A stretch of 64,000 nucleotides of DNA, taken from Boseongicola sp. H5 (lineage in GTDB: Bacteria; Pseudomonadota; Alphaproteobacteria; Rhodobacterales; Rhodobacteraceae). Position 1 is the stretch's first letter. The number at the start of each line of letters is the position of its first letter. The stretch is taken from contig JACNMN010000004.1 of the NCBI GenBank assembly GCA_020622165.1, forward strand, positions 124,001 to 188,000. Direction: 5' to 3'. The position numbers and the translations under genes are program-made. Under the pieces are notes generated by a model. That model worked only from the letters and a program-made list of their open reading frames with translations. It did no database searches and was not told the origin of the DNA. Shown piece after piece: positions 1 to 8,960 of the stretch.

Positions 1-1137
1 AAGCTGTTCGCCCATCACGACAGTGAGATCAACTACGCCAAGGAAGCGATCGAGCATGCCCGCGTGACCTTTGCCAGGGAGATGCGGATTTTCACCACGA
101 TGGATGTGGCGCTGACCGCCATTAACGGGTTCCTGATTGTCAGCGTTGTCGGCTGGGCCGTCTGGTTGTGGAGTGTCGGCGCGGCCTCCGTCGGCACGGT
201 TGCCGCCGCGACCGCTCTGACCCTTCGTCTCAACGCGATGACCGGCTGGATCATGTGGGCCCTGTCGTCGCTTTTCCGGAACCTTGGCATCGTCGCCGAA
301 GGGATGGAGACCATCGCCCAGCCAATCACGCTGGTGGACAAGCCGGACGCGAAGGAACTGGTTCTGAAAAAGGGCGCAATCGAGCTTCAGGGACTGACCC
401 ATCATTACGGCCGCAAGGGCGGCGGCTTGCAGGACGTGTCCCTCTTGATCGAGCCCGGACAGAAGATCGGCCTGATTGGCCGCTCCGGTGCGGGGAAATC
501 CACGCTCGTCAAGCTCCTGCTCAGGTTCTACGATGCGGAACAGGGTCGGATTCTGATCGACGGGCAGGACATCACCGATGTCACTCAGGACAGCCTGCGA
601 CAGGCCATCGGCATGGTGCAGCAAGACAGCTCGCTGCTCCATCGGTCGGTCCGCGAGAACATCCTGTATGGCCGGCCGGATGCGTCGGAGGCCGAGGTGA
701 TCGCCGCGGCCAGGCGGGCCGAGGCCCATGAGTTCATTCTTGATCTGCAAGACCCCGAAGGCCGGCAGGGATACGACGCGCAGGTGGGCGAACGCGGCGT
801 GAAGCTTTCCGGCGGCCAGCGGCAGCGCGTGGCACTTGCCCGGGTCATTCTGAAAGACGCCCCGATCCTGATTCTGGACGAGGCGACATCGGCACTCGAC
901 AGTGAGGTGGAGGCCGCGATCCAAGACACGCTGTACGGCGTGATGAAAGGAAAAACCGTGATTGCCATTGCCCACCGCCTGTCCACGATCGCCCAGATGG
1001 ACCGGATTCTCGTGCTGGATGGCGGTCGGATTGCCGAAGAGGGCAGCCACGGCGAACTCCTGGCGAAAGACGGGCTTTATGCCGGGTTCTGGGCCCGCCA
1101 GTCGGGTGGGTTCATCGGCACCGAGGCCGCGGAATGA
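1..1137 (+). CDS. ABC exporter subunit, permease-ATPase fusion (5' truncated by window)
   Basis: The reading frame is open from base 1, so the start lies outside the window; 378 residues are visible. The visible part begins in the last cytoplasmic loop and final membrane segments of a type IV exporter transmembrane domain, followed by a complete nucleotide-binding domain. That domain has Walker A (GRSGAGKST), a Q-loop, an LSGGQRQR signature, Walker B (ILILDEATSALD) and an H-loop (AIAHRLST). The ATPase half is very similar to that of the next gene, whose start overlaps this stop by 4 bp (ATGA). The pair is therefore probably a heterodimeric multidrug or lipid exporter of the ABCB/MsbA class. 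The substrate cannot be read from sequence. Confidence 0.9.
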   Translation, partial: KLFAHHDSEINYAKEAIEHARVTFAREMRIFTTMDVALTAINGFLIVSVVGWAVWLWSVGAASVGTVAAATALTLRLNAMTGWIMWALSSLFRNLGIVAEGMETIAQPITLVDKPDAKELVLKKGAIELQGLTHHYGRKGGGLQDVSLLIEPGQKIGLIGRSGAGKSTLVKLLLRFYDAEQGRILIDGQDITDVTQDSLRQAIGMVQQDSSLLHRSVRENILYGRPDASEAEVIAAARRAEAHEFILDLQDPEGRQGYDAQVGERGVKLSGGQRQRVALARVILKDAPILILDEATSALDSEVEAAIQDTLYGVMKGKTVIAIAHRLSTIAQMDRILVLDGGRIAEEGSHGELLAKDGLYAGFWARQSGGFIGTEAAE

Positions 1138-2996
1138 AACAGGCCGTGATGACCCTCATGCAGCGTCTGGGCGACATGATCGACGGGTTTGCGCCCGCCG
1201 AAGGCCCGCCGCCGCGCACGCTTCTGGCCTTCTGTCGCTGGTGTCTCGCCGGTGCCTGGCCGGTCATCTTCATCGCCACCGCCGCCTCGGCCATCGCGGG
1301 GACCACAGAGGTGTTTACCGCACTTCTGCTGGGCATGATCATCGACAGCGCCGTCAACAGCGGTGATGCCGCCGCCTATTTCGCCGAAAACTGGCTGCTG
1401 GTCCTTGGATATGCCGCGTTTTTTGTCCTGTTGCGCCCGGTTGTCTTTGGTGCCAGCGCCGCGTTCAACGGCATTGTCCTGCCGCCCAATGTCTATCCGC
1501 TGGTGCAAAGCCGCCTGCATCGGTGGTCGCTTGGCCATGCGGTCAGCTTCTTTGACAACGATTTTGCAGGCCGCATCGCGCAAAAGCAGATGCAGACAGC
1601 GCAGGCCCTGACCAATTCCCTGGGCGAAATCATCAACGCCATCGCCTTCGCGCTCGCCTCGATGATTGGATCGGTCCTGCTGCTGACCTTTATCGACTGG
1701 CGGATCGCTCTCGTCCTGCTGGTGTGGCTTGGGCTCTACTTCTGGATGATCGCCTGGTTCCTGCCCCGCATCCGACAGAGGGCGGCCGCGCGCGCCGGCG
1801 CCCGGGCGATGGTGACCGGGCAGGTGGTCGACACGATCACCAATATCAAGACGGTCAAGCTTTTCGGGCACACCGCCCATGAAGATACCGCGGCCATCCG
1901 CGCGATGCAGATGCTGCGCGACCGGTCGCTTGAGTTCGGCTATCTGTCGACCGGTTTCCGCTTTGCGCTGATGGCGGTTGCGGGGCTGCTTCCGGTCATT
2001 CTGATCCTCGGCGTGATCCTGCTCTGGCGTCAGGGCATCGCGACACCGGGCGACATCGCCGCGACCGGGGCGATCGCGATGCGGATTTCGCAGATGACGG
2101 GCTGGGTCAGCTTCACGCTCATGGGTATCTACAGCAGCATCGGAGAGGTCGAGGACGGGATGAACACGCTGACCCCCGCTCACAGCCTCGTCGACGATGA
2201 AAGCGCGCTGGAGCTGGAGCGTGCCAAGGGCCGGATCACCTATTCCGATGTGAGCTTCTCCTATGGCCGGGATCTGGGCGGTATCAGCAATCTGTCTCTG
2301 GTGGTGGAACCCGGCGAAAAGCTCGGCCTTGTCGGGGCCTCTGGCGCGGGGAAATCAACCTTGGTCGCACTGCTTTTAAGGCTCTATGATGCGGAAGAGG
2401 GTCGTATCCTGCTTGACGACTGCGATGTGCGGGATCTGACCCAGGACAGTCTGCGCCGCCAGATCGGGATGGTCACGCAGGAAACCGCGATGTTCAACCG
2501 GTCGGCCCGGGACAATATCCTCTACGGTCGCCCCGGCGCATCCGAGGCGGAGATGCTTGCCGCCGCGAAACGTGCCGAGGCCCATGAGTTCATCAAGGAT
2601 CTGGAGGATCACAAGGGCCGCAAAGGTTACGATGCGCATCTTGGCGAACGGGGCGTTAAGCTGTCCGGCGGGCAGCGTCAGAGGATCGCGCTGGCCCGGG
2701 CGTTTCTGAAAAACGCGCCGGTGCTGATCCTTGACGAAGCGACAAGCGCGCTTGACAGCGAGGTCGAGGCGGCGATTCAGACCACGCTGGCCGACGTGAT
2801 GGAGGGCAAGACCGTGATCGCCATCGCACACCGCCTGTCGACCATCGCGCGGATGGACCGGATCGTCGTTCTGGACGAAGGTCGCATCGTGGAAGAGGGC
2901 ACCCATGAGACGCTTCTGGAGCAGGACGGGCTTTACGCGCGGTACTGGAACCGGCAATCGGGCGGCTTTATCGGCATCCGCGAGGCCGCGGAGTGA
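1134..2996 (+). CDS. ABC exporter subunit, permease-ATPase fusion
   Basis: This 620-residue half-transporter has about 300 N-terminal residues with six hydrophobic segments, then a nucleotide-binding domain with Walker A (GASGAGKST), the signature LSGGQRQR, Walker B (VLILDEATSALD) and the H-loop AIAHRLST. It is translationally coupled to the preceding exporter gene by an ATGA overlap and shares its carboxy-terminal sequence (RQSGGFIG), so the two probably arose by duplication and act as a heterodimer in the inner membrane. Export is inferred from the fused architecture. Both ATP sites look canonical, unlike heterodimers with one degenerate site. Confidence 0.92.
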   Translation: MKQAVMTLMQRLGDMIDGFAPAEGPPPRTLLAFCRWCLAGAWPVIFIATAASAIAGTTEVFTALLLGMIIDSAVNSGDAAAYFAENWLLVLGYAAFFVLLRPVVFGASAAFNGIVLPPNVYPLVQSRLHRWSLGHAVSFFDNDFAGRIAQKQMQTAQALTNSLGEIINAIAFALASMIGSVLLLTFIDWRIALVLLVWLGLYFWMIAWFLPRIRQRAAARAGARAMVTGQVVDTITNIKTVKLFGHTAHEDTAAIRAMQMLRDRSLEFGYLSTGFRFALMAVAGLLPVILILGVILLWRQGIATPGDIAATGAIAMRISQMTGWVSFTLMGIYSSIGEVEDGMNTLTPAHSLVDDESALELERAKGRITYSDVSFSYGRDLGGISNLSLVVEPGEKLGLVGASGAGKSTLVALLLRLYDAEEGRILLDDCDVRDLTQDSLRRQIGMVTQETAMFNRSARDNILYGRPGASEAEMLAAAKRAEAHEFIKDLEDHKGRKGYDAHLGERGVKLSGGQRQRIALARAFLKNAPVLILDEATSALDSEVEAAIQTTLADVMEGKTVIAIAHRLSTIARMDRIVVLDEGRIVEEGTHETLLEQDGLYARYWNRQSGGFIGIREAAE

Positions 2997-3101
2997 CGGA
3001 GAAAGCTGCTCAAGGGTGTGGCGGGGCGGGCCAACCGCCGTATCCGGCGCCGCCGCGGTGTGGTCTTGATAGCGTGACCGCTCCGGCGCGCGGGCCAAGA
3101 G

Positions 3102-4346
3102 GTGCCCATGCTTGAGATCGAACGGCTTGGCCACCACGGCGACGGCATCGCGCCGGGGCCCGTCTATGTGCCCCTGACCCTCCCCGGAGAGATCGTGAAC
3201 GGAACCGTTCTGAACGGCAGAATCGAGGATGCGCGTATCGTGACGCCCTCGGCAGAGCGGGTTCGTGCGCCTTGCCCGCATTTTCGGAGTTGCGGCGGCT
3301 GCTCCTTGCAACATGCGTCCGACCGGTTTCTGGCCGAATGGAAGGAGGATGTCGTGCGCAAGGCGCTGGCGGCACAGGGTCTGGAGGCCGGTTTTCGGCC
3401 AGTTCACGTGTCCCCCGCGCGATCCCGCCGTCGCGCGACCCTTGCAGGAACGCGCACCAAAAAGGCAGCGATGGTCGGGTTTCACGCGCGAAAATCAGAC
3501 ACGATCGTGCCGATCAGAGACTGTTTCGTACTGCACCCGGATCTGATGGCGATGATCCCGGCATTGGAGGAGATAACCCGGCTGGGCGGATCGCGCAGCG
3601 CCACGTTGGCCTTCGCCCTGACCCGATCGGAAGCGGGGATCGATTGCGCCGTCACTGGCGGCAAGCCGCTGGATGAGACCCTGCGGATGGCGCTGCCGAG
3701 ATACATCGGGCGGTTTGCGCGCCTTACATGGGGCGAGGAAACCGTTTTCACCAGCGCCCTGCCGGTACAGGAATTCGGCCCGGCCAAGGTGACACCACCG
3801 CCCGGGGCCTTCCTGCAGGCTACCGGGGACGGGGAAGCGGCGCTGCTGGCCGCGGTCAGGGAGGCCACCGGATCAGCGACGCACATCGCCGATCTTTTCG
3901 CGGGATGCGGCACCTTTGCGCTGCCGCTTGCGGTTGCAGCGCGCGTTCATGCGGTCGAGGGGGATGGCGAGATGATCGCGGCGCTGGACCGTGGACTGCG
4001 CCTGGCGACCGGGCTCAAGCCGCTGACAACCGAAACGCGGGATCTCTTCCGCCGTCCGCTTCTTGCCGATGAACTGGCGCGATTTGATGCCGTCCTGATC
4101 GACCCGCCGCGCGCGGGTGCCGAGGCGCAGACCCGCGAGATCGCCAAGGCGCAGGTGCCGCGCGTGGCAATGGTTTCCTGCAACCCGGTCACCTTTGCCC
4201 GCGATGCCAAAACCCTCACCGAGGCAGGCTATCGCCTGAATTGGGTGCAAGTCGTCGATCAGTTTCGGTGGAGCCCTCATGTGGAGCTTGCTGCGAGCCT
4301 GACCCTGCCCCATATCGAGGCGAAGCCGAAGAAGGGGCAGGGATGA
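3102..4346 (+). CDS. class I SAM-dependent RNA m5U methyltransferase (TrmA/RlmD family)
   Basis: This 414-residue protein has a short N-terminal TRAM-like region, then Cys58, Cys64 and Cys67 in C-x5-C-x2-C with a fourth Cys near 141, the 4Fe-4S set typical of RlmC/RlmD-type enzymes. The C-terminal half is a Rossmann methyltransferase with DLFAGCGTFALP (SAM site), DPPRAG and the SCNPVTFARD catalytic cysteine motif. It should transfer a methyl group to C5 of uridine in rRNA or tRNA; which target is not decided. A GTG at 3102 and an ATG at 3108 are both possible starts. The stop overlaps the start of the ion channel gene by ATGA. Confidence 0.88.
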   Translation: MPMLEIERLGHHGDGIAPGPVYVPLTLPGEIVNGTVLNGRIEDARIVTPSAERVRAPCPHFRSCGGCSLQHASDRFLAEWKEDVVRKALAAQGLEAGFRPVHVSPARSRRRATLAGTRTKKAAMVGFHARKSDTIVPIRDCFVLHPDLMAMIPALEEITRLGGSRSATLAFALTRSEAGIDCAVTGGKPLDETLRMALPRYIGRFARLTWGEETVFTSALPVQEFGPAKVTPPPGAFLQATGDGEAALLAAVREATGSATHIADLFAGCGTFALPLAVAARVHAVEGDGEMIAALDRGLRLATGLKPLTTETRDLFRRPLLADELARFDAVLIDPPRAGAEAQTREIAKAQVPRVAMVSCNPVTFARDAKTLTEAGYRLNWVQVVDQFRWSPHVELAASLTLPHIEAKPKKGQG

Positions 4347-5140
4347 CACGACAAAAACTTGCGGATTTACTGGACACACCCCAAGTGCGCTTCGGTATCA
4401 TCGGTGTCATCATCTTCAATGCCATTCTGTTGGGCATGGAAACCTCGCCCACGCTGATGAATGCGGCGGGGCCTCTGATCCTGCTGCTCGATCGGATCTG
4501 CCTGAGCATCTTCGTGATAGAAATCGCGCTGAAGCTGATCGCGCACCGGTTGAATTTCTTCCGGTCCGGCTGGAACAACTTCGACTTCGTGATTGTCGGC
4601 ATTGCCCTGATCCCGGCGGGTCAGGGGCTGTCGGTGTTGCGGGCGCTGCGGATTTTGCGGGTTCTGCGCGTGATCTCGGTCGCGCCGCGCCTGCGCCGGG
4701 TGGTCGAGGGTTTCGTGACCGCGCTGCCCGGCATGGGCTCGGTCTTTCTGCTGATGGCGATCATCTTCTATATCGGGGCGGTGATGGCGACCAAGCTGTT
4801 CGGGGCCAGCTTCCCCGAATGGTTCGGTACCCTCGGGCGGTCGCTCTATTCGCTCTTTCAGATCATGACGCTGGAAAGCTGGTCGATGGGTATCGTGCGC
4901 CCGGTTCTGGAGGTCTATCCGTACGCGTGGGTGTTTTTCGTGCCTTTCATCATGATGACGACCTTCGCGGTGGTGAACCTTCTGGTGGGTCTGATCGTGA
5001 ACTCGATGCAGGATGCCCATGCCGAGGAAAGCAACGCCGCGACGGATGCCTATCGCGACGAGGTTCTGGCCCGTCTGGAGATGATCGAGAAGCATCTGCA
5101 GGAGCGGGACGGGGAGCGGCAGCGGACAGGCTCCGACTGA
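4343..5140 (+). CDS. bacterial voltage-gated sodium channel (NavBac family)
   Basis: The start is the ATG at 4343, overlapping the methyltransferase stop by 4 bp; it gives 265 residues. The protein has one six-helix unit. S4 is at about 96-118 with arginines every third residue (R100, R103, R106, R109). The pore loop has the selectivity filter TLESWSM at 176-182, the signature known from NavAb and close to NaChBac. A C-terminal tail (225-265) is rich in charged heptads, fitting the coiled coil that holds the tetramer. The family forms homotetrameric Na+ channels, in other bacteria linked to motility and pH or salt behaviour. Its stop abuts the convergent SDR stop with no gap. Confidence 0.9.
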   Translation: MTRQKLADLLDTPQVRFGIIGVIIFNAILLGMETSPTLMNAAGPLILLLDRICLSIFVIEIALKLIAHRLNFFRSGWNNFDFVIVGIALIPAGQGLSVLRALRILRVLRVISVAPRLRRVVEGFVTALPGMGSVFLLMAIIFYIGAVMATKLFGASFPEWFGTLGRSLYSLFQIMTLESWSMGIVRPVLEVYPYAWVFFVPFIMMTTFAVVNLLVGLIVNSMQDAHAEESNAATDAYRDEVLARLEMIEKHLQERDGERQRTGSD

Positions 5141-5908
5141 CTAGGAGCGGATAGAGCCCCCGTCGATCCGGACTCGGCTGCCGGTCACATAGGAGGCGCG
5201 CTCCGAGGCGAGAAACACCACCATATCGGCGAATTCCGACGGTTTGCCATAGCGGCCCATGGGAATGCTGGCAGCGGAGGCGGACTTGATATCCTCCACC
5301 GGTTTGCCGGTCCGTTTCGCGGCGGCGGCATCAAGTTCATCGACCCGGTCGGTATGGATGCGGCCCGGCAGAACGACATTCACGGTCACCCCGTCCGCCG
5401 CGACTTCGGCGGCCAGTGTCTTGGCCCAGCCCACCACGGCAGACCGGATACCGTTCGAAAGCGCCAGATTGGGAATGGGCTGTTCCACGCCCGACGACGT
5501 GATGCAGATGATGCGGCCCCAGCCACGCGCGCGCATGCCGGGCAGAAGCCGGGCCGAAAGATCGAAGATGTTCGCCGCCATCGCTTCGAACTGCGCGATC
5601 CAGTCGCCGCGTGCGGAGGTGGCGGCGGGGCCGGGGGCCGGGCCGCCGGAGTTTGTGACCAGAATGTCGACGCCGCCTGCCGACAGAAGCGTTTCGGCAA
5701 GCCGCATGACGCTGGCATGATCGGCGAGATCGACCGGCATCGGCGTGACGTTCGGCAGATCCGCGGACCAGTCGGTGATCCTGTCGACGCTGCGGGCGGC
5801 GGCAAAAACCTCGACGCCCTCTGCGGCCAGACCTTCGGCTATGGCCCGGCCCAGACCCCGGCTGGCCCCCAGAACCAATGCGCGTTTCCCGGCTATTCCC
5901 AGTTCCAT
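5141..5908 (-). CDS. atypical short-chain dehydrogenase/reductase
   Basis: This 255-residue Rossmann protein has GASRGLGRA at the nucleotide site and a C-terminal YVTGSRVRIDGG segment typical of classical SDRs. The usual YxxxK catalytic pair is not found: after the conserved ITSSG strand the sequence reads LALSNGIRSAVVGWAK, with no Tyr in place. This fits the divergent 3-oxoacyl-ACP-reductase-like SDR subgroup without the canonical tetrad. It is the last gene of the long catabolic operon, and its start shares one base with the aldolase stop (TGATG). It probably oxidises or reduces a pathway intermediate, but the substrate and even the activity are uncertain. Confidence 0.82.
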   Translation of the reverse strand: MELGIAGKRALVLGASRGLGRAIAEGLAAEGVEVFAAARSVDRITDWSADLPNVTPMPVDLADHASVMRLAETLLSAGGVDILVTNSGGPAPGPAATSARGDWIAQFEAMAANIFDLSARLLPGMRARGWGRIICITSSGVEQPIPNLALSNGIRSAVVGWAKTLAAEVAADGVTVNVVLPGRIHTDRVDELDAAAAKRTGKPVEDIKSASAASIPMGRYGKPSEFADMVVFLASERASYVTGSRVRIDGGSIRS

Positions 5909-6831
5909 CAGCCAATCTCCTTCAAACGTTTCTCTTGTCTCTCGATCAGACGATCCACTTCGGCGCGCGCGGTATCGGTGATCGCCGCGCCGGGGCGGCG
6001 GAGCGTGGCATGCGCAATCACGCCGCGTTTGGCCAGCACGTATTTCCGAACCGCCAGCCCCGCGCCCGGCTGCAACTCATAGCGTGCCAGCGGCAGGTAG
6101 GCGTCGAATATGTCCTGTCCGCGGTCGGGTGTGCCCCCATGATGGTGGCGAACGACGTCGACCATCATTTCCGGATACCCGAACCCCGTCATCGCCCCGT
6201 CGGCGCCTCGCGCCATTTCCTCGGGCAGGAACAGCCCGCCATTGCCGCAAAGCACGGAGATCCGCCGTGAAACGGCGCCCTCCGCCCGCAATGCGGAGAT
6301 CTTCTCCAGCCCGGGCCAGTCTTCATGCTTGAGGCAAACGCAACCGGGCAGATCTTCGATGATCCGCTTGATGACCGGGACGGACATGTGAACACCCGTG
6401 GCCAGCGGAAAATCCTGCAGGACGAAGGGTGTGTCACCGATGAAATGCGCCGCCTGATGGTAGTAGGAGACGATCTGGTCATCGGTGTGCAGGTTGCCGG
6501 GCGGCGCAATCATGACGCCTGCGGCCCCGTCATCCATGACCGCCGCGCTGAGCGCCTGAATCTGCGCAAGGCCCGGCGCGGATACCCCGACCACAACCGG
6601 CACACGGCCGGCCACACGCGCCAGGATGCGCCGCACGACGATGCGCGATTCCTCGATGGTGAGCTTCGGGGCCTCCCCCATCATGCCCAGAACCGTCAGG
6701 CCGGTCGCCCCCGCCTCCAGATAGAAATCCACCATCCGGTCGGTGCTTTCCAGATCCAGGCCCCCATCGGGCAGGAACGGGGTGACGGCAATCACGTAAA
6801 CGCCATGCGCGTCTTCGGTCAGATGGGTCAT
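5908..6831 (-). CDS. dihydrodipicolinate synthase/N-acetylneuraminate lyase family aldolase
   Basis: This 307-residue TIM-barrel protein of the DapA/NanA superfamily has a VLGMMGE segment corresponding to the GTTGE loop and a VCLKHEDWPG strand containing the likely Schiff-base lysine. The location in a catabolic operon with an ABC importer, amidohydrolase and racemase argues for a degradative aldolase or dehydratase acting on a 2-keto acid rather than lysine biosynthesis. It is followed with a 1-bp overlap by the SDR gene and preceded by a 15-bp gap after the racemase. No dapA symbol is given because lysine biosynthesis is not supported by context. Confidence 0.85.
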   Translation of the reverse strand: MTHLTEDAHGVYVIAVTPFLPDGGLDLESTDRMVDFYLEAGATGLTVLGMMGEAPKLTIEESRIVVRRILARVAGRVPVVVGVSAPGLAQIQALSAAVMDDGAAGVMIAPPGNLHTDDQIVSYYHQAAHFIGDTPFVLQDFPLATGVHMSVPVIKRIIEDLPGCVCLKHEDWPGLEKISALRAEGAVSRRISVLCGNGGLFLPEEMARGADGAMTGFGYPEMMVDVVRHHHGGTPDRGQDIFDAYLPLARYELQPGAGLAVRKYVLAKRGVIAHATLRRPGAAITDTARAEVDRLIERQEKRLKEIG

Positions 6832-6846
6832 GGCAAGGATCCTTTG

Positions 6847-7509
6847 TTAGACATCGGTCTTGGCGAGGGCGACACGGCCGATCGCCATTGCGGCAGCGGC
6901 CTGACAGGGTTCGACAACGGGCAGGCCAAGCGCGTCGGACAGGCGGTTGCGATAAGCCGTCATGCCCGCACATCCGAGGATCAGCACATCCGCGCCGTGG
7001 CTGTCGCGCAGGCGCGCGCCCACCTCCTTCTGGCGGGCGAATGTCCGGGCCTCATCCCGGAGATCGGCCACACCCAGATCTAGCGGCAGATCCCCGGCCA
7101 GCCGGTCCATCACGCCCATTGCACCAAGAAACCGCATATGCCGCGGAACGGAGGTGGGCAGGATCGACAGGATGCCGAAGCGCTGGCCAAGCGTCATCGC
7201 GGTCAGAACCGCACTTTCGGCGATACCCAGAACCGGCTTGGCGCTTTGCTCGCGCAGTGCTGCAAGCCCGGGATCCGAGAAACAGGCGATCACGAAGGCC
7301 GATGCCTCCTCTTCCAGCTCCGCGGCACGTGCGAGAAGCGGGGCCACCACGCCATCCACATGGGCCTGGGTTTCGATCCCCGCGGGGGTGCCCTGCAGAT
7401 GGCTGCAGAGGATCGGAACGGGGCTGGCCGCGCGCATCGGGTCAATGGCCGCGTCGATACCGTCGGTCACGGCCCGGCTGCTGTTGGGGTTGATGATATG
7501 GATGCTCAT
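6847..7509 (-). CDS. aspartate/glutamate/hydantoin racemase family protein
   Basis: The protein has 220 residues, opens with an IHIINPNSS strand and carries two cysteines in the expected places: one in FVIACFSDPGL and one in LILGCAGMTAYRN. These match the two-base cysteine mechanism of the Asp/Glu/hydantoin racemase superfamily. The size and the NPNSS start resemble hydantoin racemases. The gene overlaps the amidohydrolase gene by 4 bp (ATGA), and a hydantoinase-like gene lies in the same regulon at 17335. The inferred role is racemising a hydantoin, allantoin-like or amino acid intermediate. Confidence 0.82.
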   Translation of the reverse strand: MSIHIINPNSSRAVTDGIDAAIDPMRAASPVPILCSHLQGTPAGIETQAHVDGVVAPLLARAAELEEEASAFVIACFSDPGLAALREQSAKPVLGIAESAVLTAMTLGQRFGILSILPTSVPRHMRFLGAMGVMDRLAGDLPLDLGVADLRDEARTFARQKEVGARLRDSHGADVLILGCAGMTAYRNRLSDALGLPVVEPCQAAAAMAIGRVALAKTDV

Positions 7510-8960
7510 ACTGTCCCTCCGTCATACCGGGCCTGTCGCCAGAACCCCGGCGGAACACCCAGCATTTCCCTGGCGCCGATCCGGTCGATCATCGCGTCCG
7601 CCTCCGCCTGAGCCTCGGCCAGCACCGCGCCGGTCTCGACCCGGGTGGGCACGCCATCGCTCAACAGCACCTCGCCATCGATCAGCACCGTATCCACATC
7701 GTTGCCATTGGCGAAATAGACGACACGGAAGGGTTCCATGTTCAGCGGGTAGAGATGAGGGCGTTGCATATCGATCAGGATTGCATCGGCCTTCTTTCCA
7801 ACTTCCAGCGAACCGATCTGATCGGCCAGCCCAAGCGCCGTCGCGCCATCGATGGTGGCCATCTCAAGGGTCTTGCCGGGGGGCAGGATGCCCGCATCCC
7901 TGAAATGCCGGCGATGGTAATGCATCGCCTGCTGCATGTGCCGGAACATATCGCCGGAGCGATCCGGGGCCGTCGCGTCCGAGCCGAGGGCGACGGTCGC
8001 CCCCGCCTCGATCAGTTCGACCGCCGGGCAGCGGCCCATGACCGATGCAATGGCCGACGGGTTGTGCGCGATCCGCGTGTCGGTATCGGCGCAAAGCAGG
8101 ATTTCGTTCTCGTGCAGATCGATCGCATGGGACAGAAGCGTATCGGGGCCAAGCAGGCCGAGATCATGGGCGCGGCGGACCGATCCGCGCCAATGCCCGT
8201 CTTGGGTGAACACCACGCCCGCCTCCCGCGCCAGCGCACGGATGATTTGCGCCTGACGGCAGGCATCGCTGTAATCGCGCGGCGCCATATTGCGTTCGTG
8301 TTCGTCGCGCAGGACCGGGTAAATCAAGGCGACCGACAACCGACCGGCATTGGCGCCGTGCCAGCGGCTCAGCACCTCCTCGCAGGTGGCATGCTGCTGT
8401 TCGAAGCTAACCGGATGATGGCTGGCGCGGCCATCGGCCTGCCATGTTGCATAGGTCAGCGGATGCGGCGCGCGGGTCGGGCCGACGGCCATCACGTCGC
8501 GGGTGCCGATCTCGGCCACGCCCTCCATATGGGCGGCGGCATATTCCGGGCTGTCGGTCCGCATGATGGTATCGCCGCCGCCCAGAAGGGAGACGCCACA
8601 GGTCACGCCGAAGCGCAACCGCTCCAGCGCCGCCAATCGGGCCTCCGCATACCAGAACGCCGGTGTCGAACCGGTGGTATAGACCTCCCCGCAAATCCGC
8701 TCCCAGTGGTTGGCTTGTTCCATGCCCATGGTCTTGATCAGCCCGTGGCCTGCATGGGCATGCACATCGATCAGACCGGGAAGCATCACCTTGCCTGTGG
8801 CATCGATGACCTGCGGGGCGTCATGGCCGGCCTCGACCTCGTCGCGCGGGCCGATGGCGGTGATCCGCCCGCCGGTGATGGCCATCGCCCCGTCGTAAAT
8901 CACTCTGCGAGCCGCATCGACGGCGATGATCGTGGCGCCCGTGACAAGCAGATCGGCCAT
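7506..8960 (-). CDS. amidohydrolase family protein (TRZ/ATZ or cytosine-deaminase-like)
   Basis: The open frame extends further upstream, but the ATG at 8960 opens the family's usual start (MADLLVTGATII) and overlaps the preceding stop by one base, so I use it; the product has 484 residues. Metal-site motifs are visible: HAHAGHG after strand 1, HAIDLHENE in the barrel, and GSDATAPDRSGD near the C-terminus. The order matches metal-dependent deaminases and chlorohydrolases of the ATZ/TRZ group. It probably hydrolyses a C-N bond of the imported compound in the cytoplasm. Confidence 0.85.
   Translation of the reverse strand: MADLLVTGATIIAVDAARRVIYDGAMAITGGRITAIGPRDEVEAGHDAPQVIDATGKVMLPGLIDVHAHAGHGLIKTMGMEQANHWERICGEVYTTGSTPAFWYAEARLAALERLRFGVTCGVSLLGGGDTIMRTDSPEYAAAHMEGVAEIGTRDVMAVGPTRAPHPLTYATWQADGRASHHPVSFEQQHATCEEVLSRWHGANAGRLSVALIYPVLRDEHERNMAPRDYSDACRQAQIIRALAREAGVVFTQDGHWRGSVRRAHDLGLLGPDTLLSHAIDLHENEILLCADTDTRIAHNPSAIASVMGRCPAVELIEAGATVALGSDATAPDRSGDMFRHMQQAMHYHRRHFRDAGILPPGKTLEMATIDGATALGLADQIGSLEVGKKADAILIDMQRPHLYPLNMEPFRVVYFANGNDVDTVLIDGEVLLSDGVPTRVETGAVLAEAQAEADAMIDRIGAREMLGVPPGFWRQARYDGGTV

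Noticed and set aside
5908..6831. dapA of lysine biosynthesis
   Set aside because: The fold fits, but the gene lies in a GntR-controlled importer and amidohydrolase operon, so a catabolic aldolase is more likely.
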